Of a stretch of 10,112 bases of DNA, positions 1-6,326 are shown piece by piece (the stretch's first letter is position 1; each line of letters begins with the position of its first letter). Made by a program: the position numbers and the translations under genes. The stretch comes from Chloroflexota bacterium (GTDB taxonomy: Bacteria; Chloroflexota; Anaerolineae; Anaerolineales; Villigracilaceae), in NCBI GenBank assembly GCA_021823555.1, contig JAKANW010000059.1, positions 1 to 10,112 of the forward strand, written 5' to 3'. Under the pieces are notes generated by a model, which ran no database searches, was not told where the DNA came from, and was given only the letters and a program-made list of their open reading frames with translations.

Positions 1-117
1 GAAGACCACCACATCGTTGCTTCTGGCTCCCCGACTAAAGTCCTACACGACCACGAACTGCTGCATCGCTGTAACCTGGCGCACTATCACGTGGAAGCAG
101 AAAAGGTGAATGAGTGA
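1..117 (+). CDS. C-terminal end of an ABC transporter ATPase, probably ECF/cobalt type (5' truncated)
   Basis: Frame 1 is open from the window edge to a TGA at 115-117 and gives 38 residues. They read IVASGSPTKVLHDHELLHRCNLAH, followed by a short charged tail. This resembles the end of CbiO/EcfA-type ATPases, where a 'vaeGtPeevl.d.elL...nL' segment follows the H-loop. Such ATPases energise import of cobalt, nickel or vitamins as part of an energy-coupling complex at the inner face of the membrane. All catalytic motifs lie outside the window, so the call rests on this tail alone. Several histidines occur in the fragment, which fits a metal-transport ATPase but does not prove it. The next gene on the same strand starts about 310 bases away behind its own promoter, so the two are probably not co-transcribed. 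Confidence 0.5.
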   Translation, partial: EDHHIVASGSPTKVLHDHELLHRCNLAHYHVEAEKVNE

Positions 118-177
118 ATCGCCTCCCGGAATGTAACTCATCCTGAAAATTCGGGCAGGGATTTTAATTTGCTGGTG

Positions 178-249
178 TTATGCACCGTCCCGAAGGCTTG
201 AGCAAAAAGCGAGCCTGAATCACAGAAACCTTCGGGACGTTTTGCATAA
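178..249. repeat. Long imperfect inverted repeat, possible terminator of the upstream transporter gene
   Basis: Bases 186-196 (CGTCCCGAAGG) pair perfectly with 229-239. After a 1x3 internal loop the stem continues with TTATGCA (178-184) against TGCATAA (243-249). This gives 18 base pairs around a 32-base loop. The loop can form a smaller competing hairpin (195-200 with 210-215). A TTTT run follows the GC-rich arm at 240-243, so it may terminate the upstream ATPase transcript, but a short palindromic repeat element is equally possible. A weaker pairing, CCCGGAAT (125-132) with ATTCGGG (149-155), precedes it. The rest of 118-430 holds the promoter and leader of the next gene. Confidence 0.45.
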
Positions 250-296
250 TTTGGACGGAATCATATCTGATTGGTGGCAGTGGGGCATTTTGCCTA

Positions 297-325
297 TTGA
301 CTGTGACATAACGATATCCCATAAT
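297..325 (+). promoter_or_regulatory. Sigma-70-type promoter of the SBBP/SLH surface protein gene
   Basis: TTGACT (297-302) and CATAAT (320-325) are separated by exactly 17 bases, and each hexamer differs from the housekeeping consensus at one position. Transcription would start near 332, leaving a leader of about 100 bases before the ATG at 431. It is the only good promoter match seen in the gene-free stretch. The call is by sequence match only. Confidence 0.6.
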
Positions 326-417
326 AAAGTTGGATACTCCCTGGCTGCATGAAGGTTTTTTAGCGAGGGGGATAATGAGTTTGCCTTGCAGAGGGCGGGT
401 ATACGACTGGCTATTTT

Positions 418-422
418 GGAGG
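418..422 (+). promoter_or_regulatory. Ribosome binding site that fixes the start of the surface protein gene
   Basis: GGAGG lies 8 bases before the ATG at 431. An in-frame ATG at 386 has no such site and would put 15 extra residues ahead of the signal peptide, so 431 is preferred. Confidence 0.8.
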
Positions 423-430
423 ATGTCAAA

Positions 431-3400
431 ATGTCTAAAAACGCGAAGCGGTTGATTGCTGTCCTGGTCATTATGCTCGTGCAACTCATGTTGGTCGCGC
501 CGGTATTGGCGGGGGATAATCCATCAGTTAATCCACAGACCGATCCTGTAGCCCAGCCATTGCAATTGGCCTCCAACGGCCATATTCTGGGCTTTCTGCC
601 CGACCGGGTATATCTGGCAGGGCTGGATCATGCCCTGACGGTAAGGTTTTTGGGAGGCAACCAAGTTGTACCTGGGAGCGTTCCGGGGAGCGGAGGAAAA
701 CCAGGTGCACCTTCATCGCTGGGGAAGGTCACCTATCATAATATCTGGCAGGGAGTGGATGCGACTTTCTCGGCTACAAAGACGGGGATCGTGGAAAGTA
801 GCTATCAACTCGCGCCGAATGGAAGCGTGGATGCGATCCACTTGGCCTATAACGTTCCCATACAACTGATGAAAGATGGCAGCCTCCAGCTTGCGTTTGA
901 AAGCGGCCTTTTTTCAGAGAGTGCGCCGGTAGCCTGGCAGGAAATTAACGGAAGGCATATCGAGGTAGCTGTTCGATTTATAAAGCTTGGAACCCAGGAA
1001 GTAGGCTTTGAACTCGGTCCCTATGACATCGGCTATGCAGTCACAATAGACCCGGTTTATACCTGGCATACGTTCTATGGCGGTTCGGGCACAGACGGTA
1101 GCAACGGCATCGCCCTGGATAAAGATGGGAATGTGTATGTGGCAGGTTACAGTTATTCGTCCTGGAAGGGGCCGGGCTCCATTGCCCCATTGCATTCTTA
1201 TGCCGGCAACTACGATATGGTGGTGGTCAAACTGGATGGGAATGGTATTTATCAGTGGCACACTTTTTACGGCGGTTCGAACATGGATAGCGCGAGCGCC
1301 ATCGCTGTAGATGGCAACGGGAACGTGTATGTGGCAGGCATCAGCGGAAGCGCCTGGAATGGGCCAGGCTCCACCCCTCCCTTGAATGCTTACAAAAACA
1401 GTTATGACATCGTAGTGATCAAGCTCAATACCAATGGGGCCTATCAATGGCATACTTTCTATGGCGGTTCAAGCACTGATAGCGGCAATTCCATTGCTGT
1501 GGATGGCAGTGGGAATGTATATGTCAGTGCGGAAAGCCCCGCTTCCTGGGATGGACCTGGTAACACCCCCCCATTAAATACCTTCACGGGCAATTATGAC
1601 ATTGCGGTGCTCCAACTGGATACTACCGGGACGTATCAGTGGCACACATTTTACGGGGGTACAGGCACGGATAACGGGACTGCTATTGCTGTGGACGGGA
1701 ACGGAAACGCATACGTGACAGGCTACAGTACTGCCGGTTGGAATGGGCCAGGCTCTACCCTGCCATTAAATGCTTTTGCAGGCAGTTACGATATTGTGGC
1801 GTTAAAGCTCGATAAGGACGGCAATTACCAATGGCACACTTTCTATGGCAGCAATTTTGGCTCGGATCAAGGGAATGGGATCGCCGCAGACAAAGATGGG
1901 AATGTATATATAGTCGGGAAGAGCGATTTTACCTGGAATGGCCCTGGTTCCACTCTGCCCTTGAATGCCCAGGCAGGTGGTGATGATATCGTGGTAATCA
2001 AACTCACCGCGAATGGCAACTACCAATGGCATAGCTTCCTGGGAAGCCCCTCTACAGATATTGGCAACTCGGGCTACGTGGATGCGAATGGAAATGTGTA
2101 TATTACAGGCGAGAGTTCCGCTACCTGGAACGGCCCCGGTTCAATAGAGCCATTGAACGCCTATGCTGGCGCTGCCGACATTATGATCGCCAAGCTCGAT
2201 ACAAATGGTATTTACCAGTGGCATACCTTCTACGGCAGCACCGACACTGATAGCGGCAATGCCATTGCTGTGGATGCAAACGGAAATGTGTTCGCCGCGG
2301 GGGAAAGTTCTCTCACCTGGGATGGACCCGGATCTACTGTACCCCTGAATTCCTACGCGGGAGGCAATGACATCGTCGTGACCAAGACGAACGATGACAC
2401 CACTCCGCCGGTGGTCCTTTCCATTGCGCTGGCTGATCCCAACCCAACCAGCGCCGCGAGTGTGGATTTTACGGTGACGTTCAGCGAAGCTGTGACAGGT
2501 GTAGACACCGCCGCGCCCTTCAATGATTTTGCCCTGACGACCAGCGGCGTTTCCGGCGCAGCCGTTAGCGGAGTCAGCGGAACGGGCAATGTCTACACTG
2601 TGACCGTCTCCACGGGCGCGGGCAGCGGCGCGATCCGCCTGGACGTGATAGATAATGACACCATCCTGGACCTGTTGTCCAATCCCCTCGGCGGTCCGGG
2701 GGCTGGCAACGGAAACTTTACGAGCGGTGAGACCTATACCGTGGTTGAAAATCAGCCGCCAACGGACATTTCGCTATCGAGTGTGAGTGTTCCTGAAAAC
2801 CAGCCGATTGGCACAACGGTGGGTACGTTCACGACCACCGACCCGGATGCAGGCAATACCTTCACCTACTCCCTGGTCAGCGGCGCAGGCAGCACGGACA
2901 ACGCCTCCTTCAGCATCTCTGGCAGCGCATTGAAGACCGCGGTTGTGTTCAACTACCTTGCCAAGAACAGCTACTCCATCCGCGTGCGCACAACAGATCA
3001 AGGCAGCCTGTATTACGAAAAAGCCCTCACCATCAACATCACCGACCAACCCAACATCTTTGGGGATGTGCCGGATAGCTACTGGGCGGTCAGTTGGATC
3101 GAGCGGTTGTACAACGCCGGCATCACGGGCGGCTGTTCGACCAGTCCCCTGCTCTATTGCCCGGATGACACGGTCACGCGGGCAGAGATGGCAGTGTTCC
3201 TATTGAAGGGTATCCACGGCAATTCGTATTCACCACCTGCCGCAACGGGAACGATCTTCACAGATGTGCCCATTGACTACTGGGCCGCCAAGTGGATCGA
3301 AGAACTGTCGAAGGAGGGCATCACGGGCGGTTGTGCGGCGGGTCTGTACTGTCCGGATGCGGTGATCACGCGCGCCCAGATGGCGGTCTTCCTGTTGAAG

Positions 3401-3610
3401 TCGGAGCACGGCTCATCGTACAGTCCACCGGCAGCCACGGGGACGGTGTTCACAGACGTGCCGGCGGATTACTGGGCGGCCAAATGGATTGAGCAATTGG
3501 CAACCGAAGGCATCACCGGCGGCTGTGGGGGCACGAACTACTGCCCTGGGGACAGTGTGACGCGCGCACAAATGGCAGTCTTCCTAGTCAAGACCTTCAA
3601 TCTACCTTAA
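431..3610 (+). CDS. Secreted multidomain surface protein: SBBP repeats, Ig-like, cadherin-like and three SLH domains
   Basis: The 1059-residue product starts with a signal peptide: basic MSKNAKR, a hydrophobic core, and likely cleavage after VLA at residue 27. Residues ~28-209 form a beta domain of the kind that normally precedes SBBP repeats (DUF7948-like, named from memory), ending in the typical 'IDPVY'. Residues 210-658 are seven SBBP repeats. Residues 659-771 are an Ig-like domain beginning TPPVV and containing VDFTVTFSEAVTG. Residues 774-872 are cadherin-like, with PEN, DPDAGN and TTDQG resembling calcium-binding motifs. SLH domains start near 877, 943 and 1007. SLH domains bind secondary cell-wall polymer or the S-layer, so the protein is probably displayed on the cell surface. 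The repeats may form a beta-propeller, but ligand and function are unknown. No catalytic site is visible. The gene is monocistronic, with its own promoter and a convergent neighbour beyond a hairpin. Confidence 0.88.
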   Translation: MSKNAKRLIAVLVIMLVQLMLVAPVLAGDNPSVNPQTDPVAQPLQLASNGHILGFLPDRVYLAGLDHALTVRFLGGNQVVPGSVPGSGGKPGAPSSLGKVTYHNIWQGVDATFSATKTGIVESSYQLAPNGSVDAIHLAYNVPIQLMKDGSLQLAFESGLFSESAPVAWQEINGRHIEVAVRFIKLGTQEVGFELGPYDIGYAVTIDPVYTWHTFYGGSGTDGSNGIALDKDGNVYVAGYSYSSWKGPGSIAPLHSYAGNYDMVVVKLDGNGIYQWHTFYGGSNMDSASAIAVDGNGNVYVAGISGSAWNGPGSTPPLNAYKNSYDIVVIKLNTNGAYQWHTFYGGSSTDSGNSIAVDGSGNVYVSAESPASWDGPGNTPPLNTFTGNYDIAVLQLDTTGTYQWHTFYGGTGTDNGTAIAVDGNGNAYVTGYSTAGWNGPGSTLPLNAFAGSYDIVALKLDKDGNYQWHTFYGSNFGSDQGNGIAADKDGNVYIVGKSDFTWNGPGSTLPLNAQAGGDDIVVIKLTANGNYQWHSFLGSPSTDIGNSGYVDANGNVYITGESSATWNGPGSIEPLNAYAGAADIMIAKLDTNGIYQWHTFYGSTDTDSGNAIAVDANGNVFAAGESSLTWDGPGSTVPLNSYAGGNDIVVTKTNDDTTPPVVLSIALADPNPTSAASVDFTVTFSEAVTGVDTAAPFNDFALTTSGVSGAAVSGVSGTGNVYTVTVSTGAGSGAIRLDVIDNDTILDLLSNPLGGPGAGNGNFTSGETYTVVENQPPTDISLSSVSVPENQPIGTTVGTFTTTDPDAGNTFTYSLVSGAGSTDNASFSISGSALKTAVVFNYLAKNSYSIRVRTTDQGSLYYEKALTINITDQPNIFGDVPDSYWAVSWIERLYNAGITGGCSTSPLLYCPDDTVTRAEMAVFLLKGIHGNSYSPPAATGTIFTDVPIDYWAAKWIEELSKEGITGGCAAGLYCPDAVITRAQMAVFLLKSEHGSSYSPPAATGTVFTDVPADYWAAKWIEQLATEGITGGCGGTNYCPGDSVTRAQMAVFLVKTFNLP
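1058..2404 (+). repeat. Seven in-frame SBBP repeats (192-195 bp units)
   Basis: Units begin at 1058, 1250, 1442, 1634, 1826, 2021 and 2213. Each encodes 64 residues except the fifth, which has 65. The shared pattern is Y-x-W-H-T-F-Y-G-G, then IAVDGNGNVYV.G, W-x-GPGS..PLN.Y, and YDIVV.KLD..G. Unit 5 has one extra residue near its start, and units 5-7 lose the second glycine of FYGG. Unit 6 is the most divergent at its start (WHSFLGS). The copies differ at many bases, so they are old duplications rather than recent identical ones. Confidence 0.9.
3059..3607 (+). repeat. Three tandem SLH domains with paired cysteines
   Basis: Units start at 3059, 3257 and 3449. Each reads F.DVP..YWA..WIE.L...GITGGC, a short loop, YCP, then VTRA.MAVFL.K. 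Units are joined by nearly identical SYSPPAATGT linkers. Every unit has two cysteines that bracket the loop: CX7C in the first, CX5C in the second and third. The last unit ends one residue or so before the stop, so SLH is the extreme C-terminus. Confidence 0.9.
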
Positions 3611-3632
3611 CTTTGCTGGATTAACCTGTATA

Positions 3633-3670
3633 AATTCAATGAGGCGGACACAAGTCCGCCTCATTGAATT
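3633..3670. terminator. Perfect hairpin between convergent genes, probable bidirectional terminator
   Basis: The 17-base arm 3633-3649 is exactly complementary to 3654-3670, with a 4-base ACAA loop. The stem has a GC-rich top (GAGGCGGAC) and an AT-rich base. It lies 22 bases after the surface protein stop and 22 bases beyond the stop of the convergent SH3 gene at 3693. There is no long T tract on either strand, so termination is inferred from position and stem strength. Confidence 0.7.
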
Positions 3671-3692
3671 AACCAAGAAACGAATGTTTGCT

Positions 3693-4454
3693 TTACTTGG
3701 GCCAGGGAATATCCGTCGGGCCGGCGAAGCCGTGCTTTTCCTGCACGAAGATGCGTCCGTGCGAAGGTTGGGAACAGCCAGGTTCGTCCACAAAGGTGAC
3801 GCTCGCGTCATTCGTGGCCAGCGGCTCGAAGATGGTCTGTCCGCCCTCGCAGCGCCAGACTTCGATAATGTAGTGCAGCATGGATGCGTCCTCCTCGTCG
3901 CCGGGCCGCAGCGGGATATCCAACCAGGAAACCTTAACCACATTATTGTTACGCGTGGTGCTCAGGACCGTGGTGGCCGGGTAGTAGGGTGACTTGGGCA
4001 GCGGGGCTTTGTCTGGATAGTAGATTTCCAGGCGCATGGTATCACCGCTGACACTCATCTGCGTGGCCTTGACCCAGCATGGATTCCTCCCACCAATGGC
4101 CTGGACGTACAGCCATTGGCCATCCTCACGGCGGCCAATGACCTCCAGATTGCTGCCCCGCACCAGTCCGTATTTGTACAGATAAGGTGCGCCCGGACCG
4201 TAGCGGCAGTTTGACAATTCCAGCACCTGGCCGCGCAGGATAGCAAAGGTTGGGGTAGCGGGAAGCGCAGTTGCTGTATCTACTGACTGAAACGGCTGTG
4301 ACGTATCCGTCAAGGTCGGAAACGGTGTCTGGCTGGCAGTCTGCGTGGATGCGTTGGAAAACGCGGGAGCCTGAGCCATTGCAGGTGCGCAGGATGCAGC
4401 TATCAGGGCGATAAGACACGGGATAAGCACGTTTCGTAAATGGAAGTTTGGCAT
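3693..4454 (-). CDS. SH3-domain lipoprotein with C-terminal beta domain
   Basis: The 253-residue product begins with a short basic N-terminus and a hydrophobic segment. This ends in IAAS-C22, a plausible though not ideal lipobox, and a signal peptidase I site near AMAQA is the alternative. Residues ~30-68 are a Ser/Thr/Pro-rich linker. Residues ~71-133 resemble a bacterial SH3 (SH3b) domain: CRYGPG, then L..GS.LEVIGR..DGQWLYV, then CWV. C83 and C126 could form a disulfide. Residues ~150-253 form a beta-rich domain with Y-I-I-E-V-W-R-C and paired cysteines, possibly fibronectin-like, which I cannot assign. SH3b domains usually bind peptidoglycan or proteins outside the membrane. The start at 4454 is chosen because GGAG lies 5 bases upstream (4460-4463). 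A longer ORF from 4541 would cross a hairpin and overlap the permease. The gene follows the exporter operon and may be expressed by readthrough. Confidence 0.75.
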   Translation of the reverse strand: MPNFHLRNVLIPCLIALIAASCAPAMAQAPAFSNASTQTASQTPFPTLTDTSQPFQSVDTATALPATPTFAILRGQVLELSNCRYGPGAPYLYKYGLVRGSNLEVIGRREDGQWLYVQAIGGRNPCWVKATQMSVSGDTMRLEIYYPDKAPLPKSPYYPATTVLSTTRNNNVVKVSWLDIPLRPGDEEDASMLHYIIEVWRCEGGQTIFEPLATNDASVTFVDEPGCSQPSHGRIFVQEKHGFAGPTDIPWPK

Positions 4455-4466
4455 GAAGTCTCCAAC

Positions 4467-4494
4467 AAAAAGCACCTCTGGCGCAGGTGCTTTT
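4467..4494 (-). terminator. Intrinsic terminator or attenuator after the ABC permease gene
   Basis: On the minus strand a 10-bp stem (4485-4494 with 4468-4477, core AGCACCT/AGGTGCT) with a 7-base loop ends in TTTTT (4467-4471). It lies 36 bases beyond the permease stop. The T run is followed within a few bases by the GGAG site of the SH3 lipoprotein gene. Confidence 0.75.
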
Positions 4495-4530
4495 GGAGTT
4501 CGGAAATTTTGCTTCAACAGCAATGGTCTG

Positions 4531-5397
4531 TTATATATCACGCTTTTGAAAAACGCGTATGGCGATGGCCAGCGCGGCCAGCAGGTAAACTGCGGTGTAG
4601 ACGATCATCAGAACGCTCGGCACGGAGACCGTCCCAAACGGCGACATGCCCAACGCGCCCGTAAGCGGCGTCTGCATTTCAAAAGCTGCCCGACGCCAGA
4701 GCGTTTCGCTCGGGATGATCAGGCTGGCAACAATGCCCACTTTGACGGCGGTCGGGTTGTTGATCATCGCGCCGAATTGCTCGATCCAGCCGCCGATGAA
4801 AGCCACGCCATACAAACCAAAGACGATGCCGCCGGTCGCCAGTGCGGAGAAGGCGCTTGAACAGGCCATTGAGATGGTCATGACCAGCAGGGCCTCCATG
4901 TAGATCAGCGCCATGCCGCTAAGTAGATGATTCGGCGCGTACCCAGCCTGTATTAAGACACTCAACACCGTTCCGCCGCCTGTCAAGATCAGGTAAAGCG
5001 CCAGCAGGGAGGCAAAGCCCAGCCACTTTCCCAGCACGATATCGGAGCGGCGGATTGGTTTGGTGACAATGGTCTGGATCGTGCCGGAGTTGATCTCGCC
5101 TGCCAGAGTGTCCGCGGCCAGCAAGGCAGCCATGGCGATGGACAGAAACGTGACAGCATATAATCCGGCCAGCAGTAATGTGTTCACCCCTTCAGTGTCC
5201 GCGATTCGCGCCACCGCTTGTTGCGATGGGTCTTTTTGAATGGCGGCTTCTGCGGCTTTGACGGAAGTGTAAATATAGTGGAACCCAATCGAATAGATGA
5301 TCAGGAAACAGACGCCGAGCACCAGGCCGGTCAGCACAATGCGGCGGCGGATCGCCTCGCGGAAGGTCATGCGCGCCAGGATCCAGATGTGTTTCAT
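4531..5397 (-). CDS. ABC-2 type exporter permease
   Basis: The 288-residue membrane protein has about six hydrophobic segments, near residues 20-42, 73-95, 126-148, 158-180, 186-205 and 262-282. Between segments 2 and 3, residues 101-117 read E-I-N-S-G-T-I-Q-T-I-V-T-K-P-I-R-R, followed by VLGKWLG. This is the conserved cytosolic motif of NosY/ABC-2 permeases that contacts the ATPase. The N-terminus (LARMTFREAIRRR) is the usual amphipathic, basic start of this family. It would form the transmembrane channel for the ATPase encoded just upstream. Its ATG overlaps that gene's TGA by 4 bases (ATGA), so the two are translationally coupled. The substrate is not evident; lipids, peptides, antibiotics or envelope components are all possible. 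Confidence 0.87.
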   Translation of the reverse strand: MKHIWILARMTFREAIRRRIVLTGLVLGVCFLIIYSIGFHYIYTSVKAAEAAIQKDPSQQAVARIADTEGVNTLLLAGLYAVTFLSIAMAALLAADTLAGEINSGTIQTIVTKPIRRSDIVLGKWLGFASLLALYLILTGGGTVLSVLIQAGYAPNHLLSGMALIYMEALLVMTISMACSSAFSALATGGIVFGLYGVAFIGGWIEQFGAMINNPTAVKVGIVASLIIPSETLWRRAAFEMQTPLTGALGMSPFGTVSVPSVLMIVYTAVYLLAALAIAIRVFQKRDI

Positions 5398-6317
5398 AGC
5401 CCGCCGTCCTTTCCGACCGTTTCAATGAAGATCTCTTCGAGCGACAGCCGTTTGGGTGTAATGCCGAATACCTGTGCGCCCTGCGCCACCAGGTAGCGCG
5501 TGATCTCCGGCAGGGCCGACTCTGCCATGATCGTCATGGTGATGTTCTCGCCGTCCACGTTCAAGTCCTTTCCCCATTGTGCAAGCCCTGCAAATGACTG
5601 CGGCGATAATCCCATCGCGCGGATGATTACACTGGTCTGGCCGTGATCGAGTGAGGCCATCTCGAGGACGCGTACCACCTCGCCATGACGGATGAAGGCC
5701 ACCCGGTCACAGGTGACTTCGATCTCGCTCAACAGGTGTGAGTTCAGGAATACGCTGGTGCCATCTGTGCGCAGTTCGCGGATGATGTCGCGCACCAGCC
5801 GGCGTCCGACCGGATCAAGGCCGGAGGTCGGCTCATCCAGGAAGACCAGGCGCGGACGGTTGAGCAACGCCTGGGCCAGACCGATGCGCTGCAACATGCC
5901 TTTGGAAAAGGTATGCAGAAGCCGATTGCGAAAACCGGACAGGCCCACCCGTTCGAGCAGTTCCTCACTGCGGAGTTTCAGGTCGCGCGACTCCATGTCG
6001 TACAGATGGCCGTGCATCTCCAGGAACTCACCGGCCGTCAGCCATTCCTGGAAGCGGAAGTGTTCGGGCAGGAAACCCATCCAGCGCAGCGCGGCGCGAT
6101 CCCCGATGGGCGCACCGAGCAAACTGGCTGTCCCCGATGTGGGCGCCACCAGTCCCAAGAGCATCTTGATGGAGGTCGTTTTCCCGGCGCCATTCGGGCC
6201 AAGGAATCCAAACACCTCACCCTGCTTGACTTGCAGGGTGAGGCCTTGCACGGCGACTTGCTCGCCGAAAACTTTACGCAGCTCGTGCGTTTCGATGGCG
6301 GGCGTTATATCTGGCAT
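5394..6317 (-). CDS. ABC-2 type exporter ATP-binding protein
   Basis: The 307-residue protein has the full ABC ATPase motif set. Walker A is GPNGAGKT (40-47). The Q-loop position reads FLPEHF (82-87), with Glu instead of Gln as is common in ABC-2 exporters. The signature is FSKGMLQR (137-144), Walker B is LVFLDEP (157-163) with D-loop SGLD, and the H-loop is H194 (NSHLLSE). Residues ~215-307 form the C-terminal extension usual in the BcrA/NatA/GldA-like group. It would hydrolyse ATP at the inner membrane face to drive export through the downstream permease. Its start lies 9 bases after the anti-sigma stop (6327). No clear Shine-Dalgarno sequence is visible, so translation may depend on coupling. 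Placement behind a sigma/anti-sigma pair suggests inducible expression. Confidence 0.9.
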   Translation of the reverse strand: MPDITPAIETHELRKVFGEQVAVQGLTLQVKQGEVFGFLGPNGAGKTTSIKMLLGLVAPTSGTASLLGAPIGDRAALRWMGFLPEHFRFQEWLTAGEFLEMHGHLYDMESRDLKLRSEELLERVGLSGFRNRLLHTFSKGMLQRIGLAQALLNRPRLVFLDEPTSGLDPVGRRLVRDIIRELRTDGTSVFLNSHLLSEIEVTCDRVAFIRHGEVVRVLEMASLDHGQTSVIIRAMGLSPQSFAGLAQWGKDLNVDGENITMTIMAESALPEITRYLVAQGAQVFGITPKRLSLEEIFIETVGKDGGL

Positions 6318-6326
6318 GAAGGGATT

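Noticed and set aside
386..430. Upstream ATG adding 15 residues to the surface protein
   Set aside because: It has no ribosome site and would bury the signal peptide, while the ATG at 431 has GGAGG 8 bases upstream.
178..430. Riboswitch, in particular a c-di-GMP (GEMM) element, before the surface protein
   Set aside because: I could not align the conserved GEMM core or tetraloop-receptor pattern. Only the inverted repeat and the promoter are visible.
914..1453. 179-codon minus-strand frame inside the SBBP repeats
   Set aside because: It is antisense to periodic repeats. The repeated DNA keeps the opposite frame open, and the peptide is just a periodic shadow.
1058..2404. Regularly spaced repeats considered as a CRISPR array
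   Set aside because: Units are 192-195 bp, contiguous, coding and diverged. There are no short identical repeats with unique spacers.
3639..3992. 117-codon + strand frame after the surface protein
   Set aside because: It starts inside the hairpin and is antisense to the SH3 lipoprotein, which has a recognisable domain and a ribosome site.
4455..4541. Longer N-terminus for the SH3 lipoprotein starting at 4541
   Set aside because: It would overlap the permease stop, run through the terminator hairpin and precede a clear signal peptide. The start at 4454 has its own GGAG.
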